Source of the DNA: Cladobotryum mycophilum
Taxonomy: Eukaryota > Ascomycota > Sordariomycetes > Hypocreales > Hypocreaceae
DNA length: 64,000 bases
NCBI GenBank assembly: GCA_036429605.1
Contig: JAVFKD010000004.1
Location: forward strand, 744,001-808,000
Direction of reading: 5' to 3'
Shown one piece after another: positions 24,332 through 36,000 of the stretch. Made by a program: the position numbers and the translations under genes. The notes beneath the pieces were generated by a model. It saw only the letters and a list, made by a program, of their open reading frames with translations, made no database searches and had not been told where the DNA came from. Each line of letters opens with the position of its first letter. Position 1 is the stretch's first letter.

Positions 24332-25781
24332 TGTGTGCAGAATGCCTCACATGCATATTACTAACGACGCGTAACCCAACTATTAATTATCTAGCTGTAC
24401 TAGGTAATATCCATTTTGCATTATGGATACCATGTATAGTATGCCCATACCATGCAACTCCATTCCAGTATGGAGGTGTTGCGAGCCCTTTTTAGTACTA
24501 CCGGCATCGCGTCCCCCTCTTTCTCCAAATGCATGCCGCTCCAATAAGCTTGCCAGGTAATCTCGTCACGCACATTCAGCTCATGACGGCCCCCAAGAAA
24601 CCTTCGCCCAGCCGCAAACAGAATCCTCAGCACTTGATAGAATCCATGGATCCTTGACCCTTTCAAGTCGGGTTGTGTGAGAAGAAAAGACCCCACTCGT
24701 GCTGAGCAAAGAGAGAGGGGAAAACAGGAACAAAACAAAAATCCTTCATCAGCAAGATCGGTAAAAAAATAAAATAACATGTTTATTTTTTTCTGCTCAT
24801 CACAAGATCTTTATCTTGCTCTCGCCAAAGTAGGACCCGCTTCTAGAAAGAGCCCTTTTGGACGGAGTATTACGGAGTATTGCGGAGCAATTTCACCTTT
24901 CTTTTTCTTTTTGCGTGCGTGTGCATGTGCTTGTGTGCTTGTGCTCCTGGGAAAAATGCCAAGTCCTGCCTGTTGCCCCTCATAGATGAAAAATTGCCAA
25001 GGGCTTGTCGTCACATCACGAGGTAAACACATCGATAGAGCATCACGTGTGAGGAGAACCATGCGTTTTCTTTGACCCGCCCATAACAGCAAGGCAGGCC
25101 AACGCTTCCGGACTAAGATAATCATAATATCCATAATGTCACCTAGATGCGGAGAGAGTGAGGGAGAGAGAGAGAGAGAGAGAAATATTTGTCCTCAAGA
25201 CGTATCCATTTTTTGCCCATTTCATGCCGTAGCTTGAACCCAGAGCCCCTTGAAAATGTTTGACAGAACAAAGCAGAATAGCGAACAAAAAGGTATATAC
25301 TAATACACACTCGGACCACAAAATCCCCATTGTAACAACAGAAAGGAGGAAAGAGAAACACAAAATCCCAGGCCCAGACCCAAACCCAAACCCAAACCCC
25401 AAATAGCCCAGCCCTTCTAAACCCGGAGGAGAGGACATGAAGATATTAACCCAAACCCCACCTAGGGTCACTAGTAAACCCGGAAAGAAAACACCTCTTC
25501 AATTCTTCTCCCTTTGAAGACCAGAACCACCCAATGCTGAAAAGATTCCGTTCCCTTGCGAGCTTATGTAAGTCTTCGTCCAATAGTCCAGAAATTCCCA
25601 ATTAAAGTCCGTTGTCCCGTAATCCATCATGGTACAAAATATTCCCAGTGTAAAAAATGGCCGTTTCAAACCCGAGACCAAGTAAAAAGAGGCAATCCCA
25701 ATTGGCCCCATGACGCCGATGATCCCATATGCTATTCCACCATTCAATCTTTTTCTTCTTGTTAAATCGTTGCACCGTTGT

Positions 25782-27098
25782 TTATGGCGTTTTCCTCAGT
25801 CCGGTGCCATCATCTTCGGTCTCGCCATTTCGAGTGTGGTTTACGCTTTCGGCGTTGGCGGCGTTATTCTCGGTATTGACCTTATTCTCGCAACCCTTGA
25901 CGAGACGGTGCCTCTATAGATAGTATTAGCATGCAATAAACATTTTTGAAAGAGATAGCTAAGAAATTACCTTGAGAGCATCCTTTCGAGAAAAGCTCTT
26001 GCTGCAATAAGAGCAAGGGAAAGGTTTGACAGCCAAGTGGATTCTCTTGTGTCGCTTCAAATCGTGGTTTCTGCTAAAGGACTGGACACACTGATCACAC
26101 TTGAAGGGGCGTTCTGACTGGGGTGGCGGCTGTGCATGCTGATACATCATGGAATGGTGGCCATAGGGTGGAGGAACCATGCCTGGCATCATAGACATCT
26201 GGCCGTTGGGTTGGTGAAGATTTGTCATGACGCCGCCGGTCATCGCTGGCGGCAGCTGGTATTGATAACGGTAAGGCGGTGCCATAGATGGCGGTGCACC
26301 TTGGCTGGAAAGAGACCCTAAACTTCTAGGGAGGGGACCCATGCTCGTGGGCGAGTGGTTCGGAGGCGGAGACTGTGTTGTATACGAAGAGAAGCTTTGC
26401 TGGTGATGAGGGGCAGATGATGTGTAGTTGGGAGTCGTGACGGATGGTCTGCTATGGGTATACGAGTCGACGTGAGCGGGAGCACTGGATGGGGTCGGGG
26501 GTTGCGTAGAACCGTGGGTCGCCAACATGGTCCCTGATTGCATCGTGGCATGATTCTCGTGGCCACCGTTTGCTGTGCCGCCTGACATGGAGTTTTGGAA
26601 AGATGGGTGAACCTGTTCGTAAGGTGGTGCTGGGAGACCCTCTCCGCCAGTAGCTGGAGACTGGGAACTGCGCTGACCATATGACATGCTGGGCTGGTTG
26701 TACATCGATGAGCGCGCTCCGTAGCCGTTCTGTCCTAGTGATTGCTGAGCACCAGCACCGGAGCTAATGTTATAGGATGAGCCACCTGGTGTGGGCCAGC
26801 CACCGTGGACGTGGCCGCTGTAAGTGTACTGCATATTGGTCGCTGCTTGGGAGCCCTGAGAACTTCCAGTGTGTACACTGGAAATGCTGGGGCTAAGGCC
26901 ATCGCCGGCTCCTGGAGAAGACGGGGTCAGATCACTATTATCGAGATAACGCATAATACTGTAGGGCAAGGAACGAGGTTGGGAAGAATGGGAAGGCTGA
27001 GAGGCCATACTTGGGACTTCTGATGTTGGAGGAGGCAGAGAAAATGTAGGCAAAGTGCCAGCCGCCGGTCGGCGTGAGGTAAAACTCGTGACCTCCAT
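25782..27098 (-). CDS. C2H2 zinc-finger transcription factor
   Basis: This is a nuclear DNA-binding regulator with two C-terminal fingers. Exons in coding order are 27098-25971 and 25913-25782, giving 419 residues. The first 325 residues are disordered and rich in Ser, Pro, Gln, Gly and Tyr, likely for activation. Finger 1 (about residues 332-354) is FKCDQCVQSFSRNHDLKRH, a standard C2H2. Finger 2 starts FPCSYCSKSFSRKDALK and ends RHRLVKGC, so its last ligand is Cys (C2HC style). The 57-nt intron (GTAATT, GCTAATAC, ATAG) cuts finger 2 after ALK, so intron retention would remove its last two ligands. A 43-residue acidic tail follows. The target genes cannot be read from the sequence. I do not recognise a named orthologue with confidence. 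It is isolated, with 7.7 kb downstream and 13.8 kb upstream lacking genes. Confidence 0.88.
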
Positions 27099-30000
27099 CG
27101 CTGCTGCTGTTGCTACTCGAAACTAGCTTTCCTTTATCGATGCAGTTTCAAAGTCTCTTTTTCTCACTGCCCTACACCTCGTCTAGGCGCAGTCAAGTGG
27201 CAAGAGTTGTGTGACTGTGGATTTTTAACTATGAGCCGCCTCAGTCTGAGTCCCAAAGCATACGCTCGCTGCGAAATAGTTGGTGACTGAAGGTGGATAG
27301 AAATGCCACAAGAACTCAAGGCAACTTTGCGGAAAGGGTGGCGGTATATAGCCGGAAAAGGAGAAAAGTACCAGAGTTGTAAAAGTAGGTACTAGTTGAC
27401 TGGAATGTCGAGCAAAAGACGGGAGTGGCGGATGTGTTGGCGGTGTTGACTTGGCCGTATTCAATGGTGCGGTCTCAGTCAACCTCTCCCGTGTAAGAGA
27501 TAGGTGTGAAATAGAAGGGGATGTTCAAATAAGGTTGGGATTGGAATGGCGATGAGTGGTTCAGGCCTCGAGACAAGCTGTTAACCCAGATCGACGTTGC
27601 CGTGACAAGAAATGGCCGTTCTTGATGGTGATGGTGGTGAGAGGAAGAGTTGAGGCTTTGTCCACTACTCGTGGCGGCGGCCTGGCGAAAAATGGCTTCC
27701 GGGAACGGCGTAGGGGAAATCTTGAGGGGCGTAAAAGCGCCTCCTTGATCTGCGTTACAAGGCTTGGTGGGCGGCAGTTTCCTCGATGAATAAATTGCAA
27801 CCAAAAAGAAGCCCAGATGGCAGCAGTCGAGAGGATTTTGTTCTTTAAATGGGAGCTTCCAAGTGGCCTTGTATCATAAGCTTCCAAGCAAGATTTAGGT
27901 CGAAGGGTTCGCGGCAAGGTCGAACTCAAATCCACGCCCGCAGAGAAGGACCCCAAAAAAATCAACCAGAAAGTTTTCCACTGAAGATAGGTCCAACCTC
28001 CAACTGATGAGAAAGAGAGAGATGATGAGAAGAAGATGGGGAGGAGGGAGGGATGACTGGGGTTTTTGACAAATGCTCCTCTTGAATGGATCTCGCAAGG
28101 TGATGGAGGAGAGTGTAGCTAAGACGGTAAAACAACAACAGGAAGTAGAGTGGTAATGTAGAGTCAATAAGGTTTTCTTCTGGTCCCAGCCGGCGTCGGA
28201 TTGGCGTCCACTCTGGCGCAAAAGTGTACCTCCTACTGTACAAGTACAAGTATATTCCAGGCCAAGCAGACTACCCAGTATGTACCAGATCATTAGGCGT
28301 ACGGGGGGTGAGAGGAGCTGTGCGTCTCAAAGCTGGACTTTTTAGATGGGCTTGCAGCGAATGGATGGATCTCTCTTGTTCTCATTCATCAGAATGCTTC
28401 TTTCGTTCTGCTTGGGACCTGATGGCCTGAGACCCTTGCCCAGATCCTGGTCCTTGGCACTTGGCTCTTCCCAAGGAAAAGAAAAAGTGGGACGTGTGTC
28501 TAGAAGAAGTCGTTTGAAGGGGATGGGGTGTGTACCCATGTAAGAGGAGAATGGGGCGACAACAAGGTCAATCTTAGCAAAGGTAGCGTTGCACTACCGT
28601 CCTTCAGTTCGAGGAGCTGTGCAGCTAATTGTAGCGCAGGCTGCGGGCCCCGTCCAGATACCAAACGCGACTCACTAACTGGGGCTGAAGAGTACCCTGC
28701 AAACCCTAGACGCCTGTGAGTTTGTCTCCAAAGCACCATCCAATGATCTCGGCCTGCTTAGCGTTTGATGCTTGACCAGATGGAGGGTGGAGCTCCAGTA
28801 CACACTCCGTACCTAGTAGGGAGGGGAGGGGGAAAAGATGGAAGAGGGAGGATGAGTGGGTGGAGACGACCAGGATTGCGGATGCCAGGCTGAACCTGTG
28901 AGTACGACCCATTCAACAACCCATGTAGGTGTAGGTAACGTAGGTATTACTAGGTATGTATCGCCTGGAGCTTTTCTGTTCGCCGTGTTCTCGCTATTGC
29001 TTTTCCTGCTTGCTGCAGGGACGGGCGAGGTCTTGGGACAGTGGGTGTGGTGGATGTAGGTGTGGGTGGAGGTGGGTGTGTGCGTATGTGCGTCCACACG
29101 AACACTTTGGACTCACAACAAGGATGGATGGGGTGGGATGGTAAAGAAGAAGAAGAAGAAGAGGAGAGATGAAGGGGGGTGTATGATCGTGTCAACTGAG
29201 GACCCGGCAGCAACTGATCGAAGGGAGCCTCTGGCAAGTACCTTCTGGAGGCGAAAAGAAGAAAGAAGCCGTCCGTACTCAGTACACCACAACAAAACAC
29301 CCGCAAGAGGCCGACAACCGTTTCACTCTCGTGCCCTCACAAAAAGAAAAAGACACAAGAAAATTGAAATGTGCGTGAAGTGCGTGAGGGAAAGCATCCA
29401 TGTTGCTCAAGTGACTGCATTGGAAGGAAGGATTGGAATGCTCCTCCTCCCTGGTAGCAAGTGCCTACTAGGTGGTACCTTCCTACCTTCCGAGTAATGG
29501 GGTTATGGCCATCCATAGGAGGGTACCTCGATTGAGGCTGCCTCGCCCTCGAAAGTACGCGTACCAATGCATCAATATTTTCCATCACACGCATGCATAT
29601 CAACCTGCCTATACATTCATCACACAGAGTACAGCCCGGGAGCATCATGCCTACCTAGTAAGTATGTATGTATAGCACCTCCCAGCAAATAGCTTGGGAG
29701 CCGCCCTTTTCCTAGTATGTCATTGCCTCAGGTTACAATTGCCAATAGGGTGCTAATAATACTACTACTACTGCTTCGCTCTGCTTCAAGGTGTCAGTCC
29801 CATGAATGAATGTAAATAAAATTAAAATAAAAGAAGAAAAAGAAGAAAAAAGAAAAGAAAAACTTACTGCCTATGACAAACAAGATGGATAAACATCTGC
29901 CAAGTTTTTATTATATAAATATTATAGAAAAAATAACAACAGCAAGACACATTACGAAGATCGAATACAACTAAATGAACAAGAGAAACATTGGGACCAA

Positions 30001-33000
30001 TTAATTATAGAACCCAACGTCTTCTCACCACCCACAGTCATGGTGGTCATGCAGTGTTTTCCCCAACATGCCATGTCCCTGAAATCAAGGGGAAGTTTCA
30101 CAAGGTGCATACATATACGGATTGGCTACATGTACATGGTACGGCCATCAGGTTTGGTAAGGTCAAGGTGGTAAGGCAGGTGTAGATACATGGTAGAGAT
30201 ATGCCTGTTCGCCTCGAGGCAAGCATCATTACAAGTCATCCCTACCACACACACATCCATAGTACGGGGTACCCTCCATTCGCCTCTCTAGGGGGAGGGG
30301 GTCCATTGCTGATCGTGATTCATACAAGTACGTACATACAAGAAACAACAAGCAAGGGCCGGCAGTTCGATTTCCATCGCCATGCCATGCCATGGAAAAA
30401 GAAACTCCTTCTTGCCCTTCAACCATCAAACATCAGCCATCAAAAAAGCCTGTCGAACAAAAAGCAAGTTTTAGTCTTTTTCTTCTTTTTCTCTTTTTCT
30501 TTATTTCCTTTTTTCTTTTCGCCTCCTGCATCGTGGCGGTGCTTTGTCACCTCGGCAGCATGTTTCTAATGTAGCGTTTTGATCCAGGTCACACCAATCA
30601 GACCAATAACCATTATTAGAATTCTGGTCTTACTTGGTGTGTGTTATTACGCATTTCAGATTCCCTACATAAAGTAATTACAATTATCCCTTCCCTACCT
30701 TACCTTAGAGTCATGATCATGCGTCAGAGACGGGTGATGATGGGCAACTGCATAAACAACCTGGAAAACCTATATGGCTAGTGCTTGTAATAATTGGGGG
30801 TGTCCTTGTTTTTTTTTTTTTTTTTTCCTTTTTTTCTCTATTTATTTCTTTTTCTATTTATTACAAGCATTTTTGGAGGGAACAAAAATTCAAATTTTTC
30901 TTTTTCATTTTTTTTTTTACTTGTAGGGGTTGCCTCGCCTAAAGGATCGATAAGCTCGCGGAGAACTGAGCCCCCCTAAAAGGTCTAGACCTTGAAGCAC
31001 ACAATACCTGGAAGTGAAGCACCCAAAAATACCAAATAGCGGCTTTCCATCACTCGCTACAGCGACCATGCATGTGAGCTGGGCTGTACACAGTGGCCAG
31101 CTCTGCTGACATGTGCAAGTAGCGCTAGAAGCGAGGTAGTGGCATCATCTTCCATCCAATGTTTGTTTATTATCCATTTATTTAGATATTGCGCTGCAAA
31201 CTTAGTTGGTTGGCATGAGAGTCAGAAAAGGATCAAAATGAGATGATGACGGTCTGACTTCATCCAAGCAAGGAAGAAAGAAAACAAAACATCGAAATCG
31301 GAATGACGGTAATACAACCGACCATGACCTATGTAATTGTACACACGGAGTACTGTACTGTCTTAGTATTCGTCAACTTACGGGCACATGCTGGGACACA
31401 GCTGAAATGCGCCTTGATGAGACAGACAGTGAATGGATAGCTGCATGCATCATTACGGGTTAATCGTCTAAAATAGTCCATCTGCATCTTGCGTACCTCT
31501 TGGAGCAGGTACTCCGTGCTGTGCTTCCTCCCGACAGAATCAATTTTACCTACTTGCACAAACAAAACGCCATACGACATACCTGTCTATCCATCCATAG
31601 CTATCTGCCATAGTTGAGCATCCTGCACGATTCCGTTTGCCTTGTTTGCACAGCGCCGTATTTGACAGGCCGCCACCGCGCGTTTGCGCCCTTGACACTC
31701 GTGCATCCTACAAAGTATGTGCCGCATTCTTAACCCCCAAATCTGACAGGTGCACCAAGCCGCCGGGTCCTCGCAGTACGTACGTACATCGGCATGTTGG
31801 GGTATTGGCTGGATGTGCCAGTATTCGCCGTTCACTCGCATCATCCTGCATCCTTTTCATGCCAAGTTTAGATTCTGGGACATTAGCATGAGTAAGGGGG
31901 TGATGGTTGAGATACCAAGGAATAACCCAAAAATGACTCTCAACTACCCTACTGTTTCTGTTTCTGTTGTTATTGTTATTCTTGTTCTCAATAATACCTC
32001 AGGGCCTAGTTACAACTAGACGAACTAAGGAGACTCGAGCTATAGACCAGCTAAATGCGCGCCTTTTCACCCGATACACTTGGGGCTAAACTTGGTCGCA
32101 TTCATCTTCGATTGTCTCGGGACTGCACGAAACCGTTCGTTCTCACATCGTGCAGTGATCCTTCTAATGTATCTAACGTAAGCAAGAATTTCTGCTCTGT
32201 TAGTGGTTGGGCACAAAGCATGCTCTGACAGGAAAAAAGAGAGAAAGAAAGAAAAAAAACATCATGTGCTGTGTGGGCATCAGTGGATCTCGTTGCTTGT
32301 TACGTAGGTAGGTACTCGCACAGTTTGCCCTTCTCGCACTCCGAGTGGACCTCCATTGCAGTGGGAAAAGATTCGATGAGCATGGTTCATGAGCGAATGG
32401 GTCCACTGCCCTGACCCATGCTGAAAAGTTGGAACGATGTCGAAATAATTGTTGGGCATAGAACCGCCTACCAACCACTACCCACGCTCTGTGACCCGTG
32501 AATGAGGTACCTGCAACAAGTACAAGTAGCTCTTTTTGCTAGTTGTTTGTGATTATGCAAGCCGTGATCATCTTGGACAGGCGAAATGACATCGGAGGTT
32601 CTAGTCATGGCATGGCCACAGTGCTCATTGGCCTGCCGAGTATGCAGTCAATGATTTCGAATTAGAGCGTATAGTGTGTCGTCAGTTCACTATAACGCAA
32701 CTACTACTGTATGGAAGTCAGAAACCAACCTACCAACCGGAACACTCGGTGCCTCCGCAACATGCATTTCCCACCCTTTAGGATTCTGCACTTCCATGCA
32801 CCACCTGGCGCGGAGCGCGCGCACGTCCTGCCACCCCTCCAGCCCTCTCACGTCCCACTTCCCCCGGGCCAGACCATGGTGATGACCCCGTGGCAACCCA
32901 GACTCTCGTCCAGCCAGCCGCAGCCATGGACGGATAAGCTCAGCCATGCCGACCCAGTGTCTGGGAACCACATCGAACGATGCGCCTCTAGCCAAGCCCT

Positions 33001-36000
33001 GGGGCACATTTAATGGCAGATTCTCGATTTGGCGAACAAGATGGCTTTTGCCCTGGGTGTCAGTTGACCCATGGCATACCGGTCGGCTGGAATGGGGATC
33101 GTCGACCCCAAAATAAGGCATGGATGGCTTTCAATTTTGCTCAAAACATTCTGTTTGTAGAGCTTCCCATCCCCCTCTTTCTCAAACGTCACTTTTTACT
33201 CACCGTCTGCGCTTCTGCTTGATTTTTCGAAAACTCCCCACCACCACTCTTATAGCTTCGACATCCATGTCTCAAGCTAACTAGTGGGTTCAGCTATTGG
33301 CCCATTCACCCAATTAGCATGAACCGGAATGATCTGCTCATGGGAAGCCCCGGTTTGTTCAGGATGTGATAAGTCTCCGCATTATCGCTTTCTGCTTGCG
33401 ATCTTTCAAGGAAAGAATAAATTAGAATAAATTAAAAGAAAACCAGTGTGGAAAGACAGGTGGCTTAACGGGTACTCTCGTTTGGCCCTGCAACGATGTC
33501 ACCCCCGCGCGCAAAGGACGGCTCGTCTTCCCTCCACACGAAGCACGGTACATTCTCTCCTAGTCGGGTCGGTCTGTGCTGCTAAGGCATGAGCGGGAAC
33601 TTGATCCCAACGGTCGCAATTTTTTGCTACCGCTCGCTGGTTTTTTTGCATCTCCACTCCCATGTGTGCGGGCGCTACCAAATTGGGGCCGGGGGCAAAG
33701 ACTGTTTGTCGCACCATTGTGTCTTGCCTCTGGCTTCGAACGGAGAGAAAAGTACTCCGCATGGAAATCCGTGGGAACATCGCTGATACATAGATGGTGC
33801 ATTTTAATCGTCCTATGAAAGCATAGATTATGCTAGCGCTCGCCTTATATAGGCATTTTTGTCGAAATCAATTGCTGACCAACTCTTCCCTTTGTATAAA
33901 CGACCGAAAAAGAACAAAGCCCATAAATATTCCACTGCTATATTGAACCGAGTGGCGTCGGGTTGGTTTCTCATTAATCCAAATCGGCCTCTTACCTGAT
34001 ACCGATTTCTTCGAATATATACCTATGTGAACTCATTAATATATTTTCAGTATTCGGCTAGGTAATCTCAAGCCTATGCCACGATTCATGATGATGGCAA
34101 CGGTTTCTGTTTCAACTCTCCGGGATGGTACAAGTAGATATTCTCCTTGTCGTTTAGTTTCAAGATAATAGAGTACTTGGTGAACATGAATAACAATGTA
34201 CTTGTACCCCGTGCGTCCCCCAAATACTAATCCAAGGCCCGCGATTCAGCTTCTCGCATGGAAACAAGGATGGTAGAAGAAACATGTCGCTCACCTTTTT
34301 GTCTCGCTTTGCTAGTGCATGCACCCACCATGCACCGTTTCTGGGAGAGCTGCAAAAGTCGTATCAGATTGGTTCGACAATAACATATGTGGGGCGATTA
34401 GTAGATTACTCGGGTCAGAAAAAACAAAAACCTGATCCAATCACATGCGCGTTCTCAAATCCTCTCCGATCATAACGGAACACCTGGCAGAGGCTGGTTT
34501 GTAATGATGCCAAGGCAGTCATCAACCGATAATTGACGGATTTTTCTATGAATGGGTTTAGAGCAAGAGTTCTTGGCAGAGTTGATGTGCCAACAATATT
34601 GAGAGGAACCTTGGTTCAAGCTGGCAAAGACGTGCGTAAGCCTTGCTACCATAATGCAGGGGCGTTGGGTACCATAGGTCCGGTCATAGTCTTGTCATCG
34701 GCTATCCATGGCAGGCTGCCACAGGGGTTAGGTAGACGCGCGTGGCTCCCCCACAGGTATACCAGATATTGAGAAGCCACCGCGTGCTTCTCACGGTTTC
34801 CTCCACCCATTCAAGTGTTCTATGCCATATCCAGACAAGCTGGCCGAACCATGAAAGGGAAAACGTGACTATCCATGCGACGGTGGCTGCTGGCGTCACG
34901 GTATGTTCCGCCTGCGGCTGTCAACAACGCCTCGTTGAAACCCAGGTCAGAAGGCCTAGTCAGAATGGGGGTAAACGTGAACAGAGTGGTGTGCCCTTAT
35001 GGAGGGAATATTTAATGAGCCTAGAGGTAGTGCTTAAAGCTGAAAGAACCATGGCCAACGTCGCGCAGAGCAGTGATGGGCCAAGGCATCTGCCGCTCCG
35101 TGGCTCCAATACACGAAGGGATCAGACCAGTTTTTCCTTCCATGTCCACTTCGGAATTTTTGACATTATATCACTTCTAGTATCGTTTGATGGTAGTTTT
35201 GGTTCCTGTGATATGTTCAACTCAATCACACAAACTAGTGAGGCTCCGGCATGTTAGGGGAAAAGGTACCACCGTTTGGTTGGTTGTTTGCAAGAGCAAC
35301 ACAACTTCTCGGAAACCGGCACGATAACTTCTCAAGGTCTGTTCTTGCAGGGTAGTATTTGCCACGCTGAAACTAATTGGTTCAACTCTGACCGAAAGGT
35401 AAATACTCTGCCTTGAAAAGCTGGCCTCCTGATTTGATCACTTATCGTTGGTTGTACATGTTATCAGGCATGTGTCTTTTCAAGCGTAAAGAGTCAAAAA
35501 TTGATGTATGATCATAAGGAACGGGGGGATGATCGGCACACCAGACGACTCGGTTGTTCAAGAGACTCAAAAGTGGCGTAACCTTAGGGCCCCAAAGCCG
35601 TTCTGCATGGCGTTAAACAAGGTTGCGCATGGTGGCTGAAAGAGGGGGCGCAGGGGCCGATCTTCTCTGGGTGGTCGTGGTGTGGTGTTGAGGCTAGCCA
35701 ACGGTTCCACCTGTTGAAATCACGCCTGCACCGCGGTTCTGTGTGCGTAGGTGAATGCGGAGTACGATGTATTCGAAGTATAGGTGTGATGCGTCTCCCC
35801 CGTAGGCGAAGGTATGATATCAAGGACGCAATGCAAACGCATGTAGTTGCATCGCACTAGGCATATATGTGTCTGCCTACTGCTGGATATTTCTCGAACG
35901 CGGACCAGTTATCTGATTTGCACCATTGTCAACATCCAACGGTAAGTGCGTTTAACCTGCGTTCGTGCCTTACCATTGCCGGCAGAGGCTTCGGAAACTT

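Larger units (their letters stand above)
18084..25781. other. 7.7-kb non-coding region between the copper transporter and the C2H2 gene
   Basis: The left end holds the copper-transporter promoter (TATA-like box at 18240-18247) and the right end the 3' UTR of the C2H2 gene. Between them are simple repeats: GGCAA at 18496-18522, G11 at 18661-18671, GTGACG at 21461-21482, CTCTT near 22298-22320, ATGT and CATC tetramers at 24248-24331, GA at 25150-25185 and a CCCAAA series near 25378-25400. It also contains TACAAGTA-type sites (18683, 22943) and TACGGAGTA-type sites (24019, 24871). The longest frames (for example 22021-22614) are repeat-derived. No gene is supported. Confidence 0.6.

Noticed and set aside
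25378..25400. CCCAAA series that resembles a telomere-type repeat
   Set aside because: Fungal telomeres here would be CCCTAA/TTAGGG. This short CCCAAA series is a simple repeat inside the window and not a chromosome end.
25499..25747. 82-codon hydrophobic minus-strand frame (GIIGVMGPIGIASFYL)
   Set aside because: It lies directly downstream of the C2H2 stop codon on the same strand, so it is most simply 3' UTR. There is no independent start context.
32690..33121. 143-codon minus-strand frame mirrored by a 100-codon plus-strand frame
   Set aside because: Locally GC-rich DNA opens frames on both strands, and neither translation resembles a family.
34742..35257. 171-codon plus-strand frame
   Set aside because: No motif, no partner exon and no promoter or intron context. 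The length is within chance expectation for a 13.8-kb gap.
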